The notes beneath the pieces are model-generated. The model searched no databases. It saw only the letters and a list, made by a program, of their open reading frames with translations, and was not told where the DNA came from. 64,000 nucleotides of DNA from Charina bottae (taxonomy: Eukaryota > Chordata > Lepidosauria > Squamata > Charinaidae): contig JALMGJ010000006.1 in NCBI GenBank assembly GCA_023362775.1, forward strand, positions 56,255,001 through 56,319,000, in the 5' to 3' direction. Below, piece after piece: positions 56,821 through 64,000 of this stretch (its first letter is position 1; the number at the start of each line of letters is the position of its first letter). The position numbers were made by a program, and so were the translations under genes.

Positions 56821-56949
56821 TTTTCGGCCTTGGCGTGGACCCTTCAGTGCAGATTGACGTGCTGAGCGAGTTGCAGCTGGGGGACTCCGTGGCTGGAGTG
56901 CGGCAAGTTCAGGGGCTGCACAACGGCAGCAAAGCTTTCTTCTTCCAAG
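56821..56949 (+). CDS. NELL2: NELL2 coding exon 2 (start of mature protein)
   Basis: 129 bases encoding residues 20-62 plus one base of the next codon. The sequence includes FGLGVDPSVQIDVLSELQLG and GVRQVQGLHNGSKAFFFQ. It is closer to NELL2 (GLGVDPS, QIDVL, GVRQV.GLHNG.KAF.FQ) than to its paralogue NELL1, which has methionine in place of valine in the GxDP motif. The exon leads into the laminin-G/thrombospondin N-terminal-like domain. It is bounded by AG at 56819-56820 and donor CAAG|GTAGGG. Both flanking introns are phase 1. NGS at the LHNGSKAF motif is a possible N-glycosylation site. Later exons lie beyond the window. Confidence 0.93.
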
Positions 56950-57050
56950 GTAGGGGACGCCCACCCGGTTCCGGTTTGCAGCGACGGCCCGGGGCTGATT
57001 CTCCGGGGCGGGTCGGCGAGTCCACCTGAACAATTGCAGCCCTTGCGCGC

Positions 57051-58618
57051 ACACGCATTTGATCGAACTTTTTGCGTTAGTTTTGAAGGCAGGCACTATT
57101 CCGCCGGGGTCACGATGCAAGATTTGCTCCGCAAGGGTTCTCCTAGTGCTTTCAAGCATCGCTGAATTCTTACCGCCCTCCCCCCCCCCCGCCCCGCGCC
57201 ATCCCCCTTCACTTTTCTAGCTCTTCTTTGACGGACAGGCCTTTCATTAAGGGTCAGCAGGAAATCTGGTGGCAGATGGCTTATTTTGCTAGCCATAGAA
57301 AACCCTGCATAATAAATCAAGGCTGGTTTGGACAGGCTGAAATTGGTTTATTTGATAGGACAAGCTAGGTAAGCTCTTGGTTCGGTTGTTGCTTAGAGGA
57401 GAACATTAGCAATAAGTACATAACACTCTGTATCTGGCATTACAAATGTTGCATGAATAGTGACAGTCACTCAAAAAAAATTGCTTTTTCCTTTGATTAA
57501 AACTCCCCAAAAGAACAAAACAGAAGAAACCCCATTATTTGTGTATACAATAACTTTAGCAATTTTTAATGAAGCTAACTGTTTCTTTTCCCCTTCCAGT
57601 GTTAGTCTGCAAACAGCAACAACTTCTATAGGATTGATACTTAATGAATGATTCTATAAAGATAAAAGCATTTTCTGTTCAAAGGTCATTTGTTTGTTTC
57701 CATTCAGATTTTTTTGCCAAATTATATAAATATAAATATGTTGTTAAACTAAGCTGTAGGGCTGAATGTCTTTTAAAAAACTAGTTAATACATTATTTCT
57801 TAAAAAGAGGCCTGGATCTCAAATACATAGGAATTTGGAAGAAGGGTTTATAACATTTTAAGGTTGATAATTATTATTTTAATGTGGTTAAATTGTAAAA
57901 TTTAGAGAGTGGAATGGTAAGGATATTTTGTTAGACATTCCAGTAGTGACATTATTTTTTTATTTTTTCCCTAGAGTCAAATGTAAGACAAGTGTAACTT
58001 TATAAAGCAAATGCAGGAGTGTTTTTACTTGCCAATAAAAATTACAGCCTTTTCCATACTAGTGTAAAACCCAAAAACTCAACAAATTTCAGATTTTGAT
58101 AATGGACAAAACAAACATATTTGGAGGTCACCAGGCTGGGAAAGGCATCCAGAGCTGCCCACATAATTACTGGAGGGCTTTGTAGAAGCTGTTCTTCTGT
58201 AGCTCAACCAGAGTGTGTCACTATAACCATTATCATAGAAAAAATTCTGGGCATTTAAATAGAGAGATTGATACACACTATTTTTATATAGAGGAAGCCT
58301 TATTGCCACAAGATCTACATGAACAACAGAATGAAAATCTAAAAAGTCAGTTTTGGGGCTGGTAACATGAACACTTTAGAATGGTACTCATTGCTGTAAG
58401 GGATATTGTTCATTCTTTTCTTTAAAAAGAATATTTTTAAAAAATGGAAAATTTTTGAATTTTTAAAAGTTTTAACATTTGTTTGTTTGTTTGTTTATCT
58501 TCTCTTTCTCATTTCTTTTTCTTTCCCCCAAAATCAAGTCATTCAGTATAAACATTGATTTTTACTTACCTATCTGTTTGCAGATATGTATATTCATCTT
58601 CTCTAATCTGTGATGCAT
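57051..58618. other. NELL2 intron 2, AT-rich, no feature
   Basis: A poly-C run lies at about 57180-57191. No exon or repeat recognised apart from (TTTG)4 near 58485. Confidence 0.5.
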
Positions 58619-58626
58619 CTTATGAA

Positions 58627-58883
58627 TAGGCTGACCATACATCCTGTTTTGAACGGGACAGTCCCGTTATTTAAACAATTCCCGACCCTCCCATCGTTTT
58701 AAGAAAAATATCCATTTTATCCCATTTTTGAAAGTTCCTGCGGCGAAGCACGCGCATGCCCACCCGCCCACCCACCTGTGTGCCCGCATGCACGCACGTG
58801 TGCCCGCCCGCCCGCCCGCCCACTTTGTCCAGCAAGCCGTGGGTAGGGTCCCATTTTTCTCTCAAGGAAATATGGTCAGCCTA
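58627..58883. mobile_element. Second-type hAT MITE in NELL2 intron 2 (257 bp)
   Basis: Perfect 13-base inverted ends TAGGCTGACCATA and TATGGTCAGCCTA. Perfect 8-bp duplication CTTATGAA (58619-58626, 58884-58891). The interior has CCCGTT palindromes and a (CCCG)n/(CCCA)n stretch at about 58755-58820. Unlike the other hATs here, its duplication lacks central TA. Confidence 0.93.
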
Positions 58884-58891
58884 CTTATGAA

Positions 58892-61185
58892 GTGATATAA
58901 ATTTTTCACCTTGGATGAAAAATAAATGAATAGAGAGAGGCATCTGCTCTGCCTTATTTTGATCCCTATTGCTGCCACTTTCCCATTCTTAGAGTTCTCT
59001 GAAAATCTGTGTAACTTCTTGCCCAAATGATGAAAATATATTGCGGTGTCCTGTGGCAAATAATTAGAGGTATGTAGGTAATCAAGAATATTCCTTATGT
59101 ACAGCAAGGTATTTTGCTTAACATATATTAGTTCTTTATAGCTAGTTCTAAACTGATTCTGAAATCAGGGTAGGTGCCTGGAGATCTATGTAGAGTAACA
59201 CTGAGAACTGTAGAAATGTTACTGCATCATACAGAGAGAAGAGTGATTGCTCCACGAGTCAGTAAATAAATGCTACATAAAACTACCTGCTATTGAGAAA
59301 ATAACCCTTTCTCTGTTGCCCCATCCCATCTCAAAAGAGAGTAATCTGGTATAGAAGACAAAACAGGAATTGGATTACCTTTAACTAGTCAAGATTGTCA
59401 TCTCGTTTCTATTGCTGAACAATATTGTATGTTACAGAAATCAAATTCACATGGATAAAAGGGATTGGGGAAATATCAAGCCAATAATATTGGGACAATA
59501 TACAGTACAATTATTTTGCCATACAAATCTGCTTTGTCCTGCTGTTCCTGGAGTAATGTCATTAAGGAATCAATCAGATGTTTCCTTGTGATGCAGTCTC
59601 ATGAAACTGATCAGCTATATGATGATTGAGCCGTGTAGCCCTGACCATATAGATAGGATTTCAGATTTCATTGGCTCTATTGGGATTATTTTTTCCACTA
59701 ATTACTCCACTCCTGTGTTATGATTTCTATTTGTGTATCTCTGTTTACAAGAAAGATAGAGAGTGAGAGAGAAAAGGTGACTATCTCTGTTTTCACTGGG
59801 AATCTGTCAGGCTTCCCTTTGCTGGCAAGGCAGCAAAAACAAACAAACAAACAAACAAACAAACAAACCCTTTGAAGAATAGATTCCCAAGGCACCAAAG
59901 TTTCAGATAAATAGGTTTAGTGTACAAAAGCAATAAAGCATTTGCAAATGAATTCCAGTGACTTCTCTATCAAATATAAGCTCTATTTATAGTGAAATCT
60001 AGGTTTAAATTCTTTCATCTTTCTCCTGCTTGTGTGATGTGGCATTGGTCTTTAGTAACAAACAGAACACATCTGGTATCAGACTGTTTACTTTTGTCCA
60101 TGTGAGCTCTCACATCACCTCCCACTTCAAGAGCAATTCTTCCCCATCCATTGTAGGTAGAGAAGACTGGTGCTTCTCTCCTCCCTCTTCCCACCTAGCC
60201 AACTCAGCAAGGAGCTGTGATTTTTCTGCAGATTCTCTGCATCTGTTGAGGTTGAACAGCTCTCCTCCATCTCTCTCCCCCTCCAGGGGAACCTGGATGA
60301 AAAGGAATTTCTATTCCTTCTCCCCACCCAAAGTGTCATTGGGCAAAGGGAGGGGAGAGGGAAATAAATCTTTATATCCTCCAGAGAGATAACTACAGGT
60401 GGGCAGTTTCTGATACTACAACTGCTTGATCAGATGCAATCCCCAGATCAAAACTCATCTCCCCAAAGGTATGGTAGAGTTGGGTGGGAAACAGGAAAGT
60501 GCCTACTGTTATTTGAGGATCAGAGGCAGGCAAGGAAAGAATATTCATTTCAGAAATATATTCACTTATTACTCCCCCCCCCCCCCATCAAGAAGTTTGT
60601 CCTGCAGAAGGCTGGGATGGATCAGGTTTCTGGTTGGCAGTCAACATACCACCTACAAGACCACGTGCCCTCCTCCTCAGAGTCTGAATTGCTGGTAGTG
60701 TTGTAGGAAGATTGTAGGGCCAGTTAGGAGGCTTGGATTTATGTGGGTATTGTGAATGGAACTGACAAAGAAGACAGGATCCATGGACGTTTTCTGTTGC
60801 TTCCTACAATCTATATTCATTTCTGCTGAATCAGATATTCTAATTTGCCCTTTTTTCATTGGGAATCTAAAAGATATTCCACCTTGAATTCCTTCACCCC
60901 AGCTGGAGTATAAGGGGTATGGAGGACATTCAAGTACCAAAACAGAACCCTGGAAAAGTGGGTGTATTTTCATTGTAGTTGGAAGTTGCAGATAAAAGGC
61001 AACTGGATTAATCTAATCGAAGGGACCAATAAATTCAGCATCCTGGATTTGCTAGTTCCTAGGATGTGTGGAGAGTAGTGAGCAATGTGCAATCCCCAAC
61101 AGAAAGGCCTTCCTGGTGATGATAGTCAGCAGTATGTTTGTAGGAAACCTTGGCAAAATCAAGCTGTTCCTTGAGAAGTGTAAGG
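58892..61185. other. NELL2 intron 2, no gene recognised
   Basis: (CAAA)n at about 59838-59866 and C12 near 60574. Overlapping frames at 60030-60973 run on both strands without motifs. Confidence 0.45.
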
Positions 61186-61549
61186 TGCTCCTCTCCGATG
61201 CCCTAAAGTCCCTTTCTCTAGAGTAAACCGCAGACGTGAGGTTTCTTAGAAGTAAAAGGATTTATTATGGTGCATGAAGACTAACACAAACAAAGACTGG
61301 AATGAGCAGGCATAGCATGGCATAGTACATTTAAACATTCTCCCCCCATTGTTCTTAGGTGATGACACGTGTAACACCCAGGCTTCAGGGTGCTCAGACA
61401 GTCGTTCCCGGGGTTGTAGAATTCAGCTTGGCAGCTCGTTGTGAGTCGTTCCCCTTTCAGCATTGTAGCTTGTCTCGCGTCACTTTCAAGCTACCCTTAA
61501 TACACATAGTTGTCTAGCTTAATGGCAGAGGTCTGCCAGAACTCTGACA
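61186..61549 (-). mobile_element. Ty3/Gypsy LTR (3' LTR by position)
   Basis: On the minus strand it starts TGTCAGAGTTCTGGCAGACC and ends GGCATCGGAGAGGAGCA, with AATAAA in its last third. It lies downstream of the integrase remnant in minus orientation, as a 3' LTR should. No second LTR is in view. Confidence 0.6.
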
Positions 61550-61699
61550 AGAAGCTGGTATGCTACCCAAAATTGCTGTAGAAAATGTGGGGCCCCAGAG
61601 TGGGCCAGAGATAAGCAGTTGGTATTGGGAAAGATATAAGTTACTTGAAAATATGGCATGCATGTAGAAGTATGAAGCTGTTATATGAGAATTCAGCCG

Positions 61700-62200
61700 T
61701 AGGCAGTAGTTCAGGCCAGTTGTCTTGCTGGTAGATCACAGTGAAGGTATTGTTCCAGGGTTAGATTGGTCCTGTATGTATCACCATCAGCTTGTGGGTG
61801 ATGTACCCAAGAAAAATAGAGCTTAACATCTAAATGTTGAAAAAAAAAGACACCTCCAAAATAAAGCCATGAGTTGAATTCCTCTATTTGAGATAAGATG
61901 ACTGGGGACACCTTAGTACCAGAAAACACAGTAGATGAGCAAATAATCATCCTCTAGTGCACAGGGGAGGCTGTTACAGAGAACAAAATGAGCCATCTTT
62001 GTGGAAAGGTTAACTATAACCGGTATAGCAGCTAAACTCTTGAAAGGTGGCAGATCAGTAATGAAATCCAAAATCCCAGGGACAAGGGAGGGTGCTACAG
62101 GCTGGTTGATTTCATGGTTAAAGGTTTGGCATAATAGAAGGTATGATAAGAAGACACATAGGTCTTGACATTTGCTTGGATATGAGGTCACCAAAATCTC
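61700..62200 (-). pseudogene. Ty3/Gypsy integrase remnant
   Basis: The minus strand encodes, in two frames, DFITDLPPFKS, STKMAHFVLC (around the first catalytic Asp region), then LDVKLYFSWVHHPQADGDTYR and LEQYLHCDL, the block around the catalytic Glu motif of Ty3/Gypsy integrases (HPQTDGQTER family consensus). In-frame losses and a shift separate the blocks. The chromodomain, RT and protease are not seen. It is a dead remnant of an LTR retrotransposon, in NELL2 intron 2. Confidence 0.75.
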
Positions 62201-62579
62201 CAGGTTAAAGATGGATAGTCTTCAATATTCCAAAGTGTCTGGCTAGTCTGCTGTCATAGCAAAGCTTTACTACCTCCATGTATTAAAATGTATATTTGGA
62301 AAACATAATCAATTTTATGCAATTCTCCCTGTTTCCAAGAAAAGAGGGAGGATGGACTCTGTGTTCCCAAGAAAAGGGGAAAGATGAAGGTTACCTATCT
62401 GAGCTTTTACATAAGTGTCTTGCTGCTGCATGCAAATTCACTCAGTGAAGCTAGGAGTGTGCCTCTCAGCTTCTAGAGTCTCTCCAATCAAGGCCAGTAT
62501 TGGAGGCGAGATGGGATGGGGTGTTCAAGTTTTCAGGTCACCAGATAAAGATGAAATGCAAACAAAAGAACAAAATATT
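62201..62579. other. NELL2 intron 2, no feature recognised
   Basis: No motif readable. Confidence 0.4.
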
Positions 62580-62880
62580 CAGGTCCTTCAGGCCAAGGGA
62601 GGGATGTTGGTGGCTCTGATTGTTAGAAGAATCCTACCAGTGGTCAGGGATGCTGATCATAACATAATTGGGTGTGAGTGCCTTTATGTTAGATTCGGTT
62701 ATAGAGACAAGCTTGGGATCCTCCTGGTGTACTGACTACCATGCTTCCCCAAGCTGGTGAAGCTGGTTTCCTGGTTGGTGATGGAAAATCTCCCCTTTAT
62801 GGTGGTTGGGGACTTCAAGCTGCCCACTATCAGGCCAGCTTCATTAAGGCCTTGTCCTCCATGGGGCTTCCGGTGAGAAG
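62580..62880 (+). pseudogene. L2 endonuclease fragment
   Basis: The + frame reads VLQAKGGMLVALIVRRILPVV, IGCECLYVRFGYRDKLGILLVY. After a stop and shift it continues MENLPFMVVGDFKLPT, which matches the L2 endonuclease GDFN block with Asn replaced by Lys. No RT follows directly. Confidence 0.7.
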
Positions 62881-62978
62881 ATGGCCGAATGAACACCTTG
62901 CTCGCAAGATCAGCGGGCAGACCCAACAGCATGGATTCTTTTTGGAGGCACAGGCAGGTTTTTCCTGTTGCCCTAGAG

Positions 62979-63249
62979 CAGGGCTTTCCAAAGTGCTGCC
63001 GCTGGCGACACACCAGCGGCAGCGGTGGCGCGCGTGCACGGTGACAGCGCGGGGGGGCGTGCAGCGGTGTGCGTGCGCACGGTGGCGGCGCGGGGGGGCG
63101 TGCAGCGGCACGGGGGGCATGCGGTGGCGCGCGCATGCATGGCGGCTGCCGTGCACGCACGTGCCGCCGCTTCCGGGTGGTGTGGCGACACACCACGCTG
63201 TGTGTGGTGACACACTTTTGTGTCGCGACACACAGTTTGGAAAGCTCTG
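62979..63249. mobile_element. GC-rich hAT MITE, copy 6 (271 bp)
   Basis: Ends CAGGGCTTTCCAAAGTG and CAGTTTGGAAAGCTCTG. Perfect duplication CCCTAGAG (62971-62978, 63250-63257). GGC/CGC-rich interior. Confidence 0.95.
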
Positions 63250-63257
63250 CCCTAGAG

Positions 63258-63674
63258 TGTTTTCATGGACAGAAAACACTCGGAATCACCCCATTTGTAC
63301 TTCATAATGTCACCTTGTAGCCTGAAGATCGTCAACAGTGTTGGCACTATTCCGGTAAGAGGAGACAGGAGTCGGGGATGCCACCATTTCCAGACCACGC
63401 TGCAGCCCCTTTGGGACACTAGGTCGAGCCTTTCTCATTTCTAAATCACCTAATTTGTATATTTTTACGTTCTTGGACCCCAAGAGAGGTTTTTAACAAC
63501 AAGAAGATACGAATCTCTTGTTGTATAATGTTGTTTCTGGAGGAGGTTTAAAAAAATTTTTTTCTAGCTGCTAGCTTGCTTTCCATTCTAATTTAAGGAA
63601 GACTGAGAATAAATAATCATCTCTCCGTTATTATTTATCTAGTTTAAAGGACTTAATATTTTCCATTATTTTAA
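63258..63674. other. NELL2 intron 2, no feature recognised
   Basis: Possibly older repeat sequence around the hAT insertion, but unidentified. Confidence 0.4.
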
Positions 63675-64000
63675 GATCTGGCTACAGTGATTCACACCTT
63701 CATCACCACCTGGCTTGATGACTGCAATGCACTTTACATGGGGTTACCTTTAAAAGCCATTTGGAAACTGCAATTGATCCAGAATGTGAAGGCCCACATA
63801 CTTAATAGTTTCCAGTGTTGGGGCTATATAATACTGATTCTGCAGGCCCTGCAATGGTTGCCTGTTAGTTTCTGGGTGAAGTTTAAGGTGCCTTTAAAGC
63901 CCTCATGGCATGCACCTGGTTTCTGCAGGACCACCTTCCCCAACCAGAATCGGCCTGACCTATTAGATTTTGTAGGGAAGGGCTGCTGGTGGTCCCATAC
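63675..64000 (+). mobile_element. L2 RT C-terminal fragment, cut by the window end
   Basis: The + strand translates as ATVIHTFITTWLDDCNALYMGL, then PLKAIWKLQLIQNV, then LQWLPVSFWVKFKV, the conserved L2 RT C-terminal region. It resembles the sequence of the L2 copy at 21216. Confidence 0.82.

Larger units (their letters stand above)
55600..57050 (+). promoter_or_regulatory. NELL2: CpG-rich promoter block and 5' leader of NELL2
   Basis: A sharply GC- and CpG-rich block in otherwise AT-rich DNA. It encloses both visible NELL2 coding exons and about 800 bases upstream. No TATA box stands out, so a dispersed CpG-island start is inferred. Long open frames on both strands here, including alanine- and arginine-rich ones, follow from GC richness and look non-coding. 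The leader holds an upstream ORF at 56242-56310 and a two-codon ORF at 56393-56401. The transcription start cannot be placed from sequence alone. Confidence 0.8.
56950..64000 (+). other. NELL2: NELL2 intron 2 (5' portion)
   Basis: Begins at GTAGGG after exon 2 and runs off the window. No further NELL2 exon is visible. It carries a hAT element (58627-58883), Ty3/Gypsy debris (61186-62200), L2 fragments (about 62580-62880 and 63675-64000) and a GC-rich hAT element (62979-63249). Confidence 0.75.

Noticed and set aside
62415..62735. Novel 106-codon host exon in NELL2 intron 2
   Set aside because: The C-terminal half reads as L2 endonuclease sequence, and no NELL2 domain is present.

Overview
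This is animal nuclear DNA, most likely from a squamate reptile (snake or lizard). The evidence is the repeat content: a BovB LINE, five Sauria-type SINEs (tRNA-like head, BovB-like tail ending in ACCTTT), 5S-rRNA-derived SINE remnants, L2-type LINEs with TTTA/AAAT tails, and many short hAT-type elements. I cannot name the species. There is no prokaryotic content and no CRISPR array.

Only one host gene is supported. The 5' end of NELL2 lies on the + strand inside a CpG-rich block at about 55.6-57.05 kb. Coding exon 1 (56427-56484, signal peptide) and exon 2 (56821-56949) are separated by a 336-bp phase-1 intron, and intron 2 runs past the window end. The leader holds two upstream ORFs, one of which resembles a signal peptide. 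The preceding 55 kb is gene-poor. In amniotes it would be expected to be the DBX2-NELL2 interval, but no homeobox sequence is visible.

Layout: 0-7 kb, right end of a hAT element, a BovB 3' fragment, and a decayed LINE split by a hAT element. 7-15 kb, AT-rich DNA, a large pyrimidine microsatellite, a GC-rich hAT element, a possible solo LTR, a SINE and a 5S-derived SINE. 15.9-19.8 kb, an apparently complete 3.9-kb endonuclease/RT LINE with a 9-bp target duplication and a single nonsense codon splitting its ORF. 20.7-23.35 kb, an L2 inserted into an older L2. 23.6-25 kb, SINEs, including a chimeric one, and a hAT element. 27-36 kb, a tandem array interrupted by a foldback hAT element, Sauria SINEs, and a tiny head-to-head telomeric motif. 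39.5-42.5 kb, a purine microsatellite and a decayed L1-like element carrying two later insertions. 44-46 kb, a Ty3/Gypsy Gag remnant carrying two hAT insertions. 48-55 kb, more hAT and SINE copies, an L2 end, and an unexplained GC-rich stretch. 55.6-64 kb, NELL2, with hAT, Ty3/Gypsy and L2 debris in intron 2.

The most coherent signal is a set of non-autonomous hAT elements of three sequence types. Their 8-bp target duplications almost all have TA at the two central positions (nnnTAnnn, the pattern known for Buster-type hATs). I did not find a novel gene system. The interest lies in the nested transposon history and in a few unexplained sequences.
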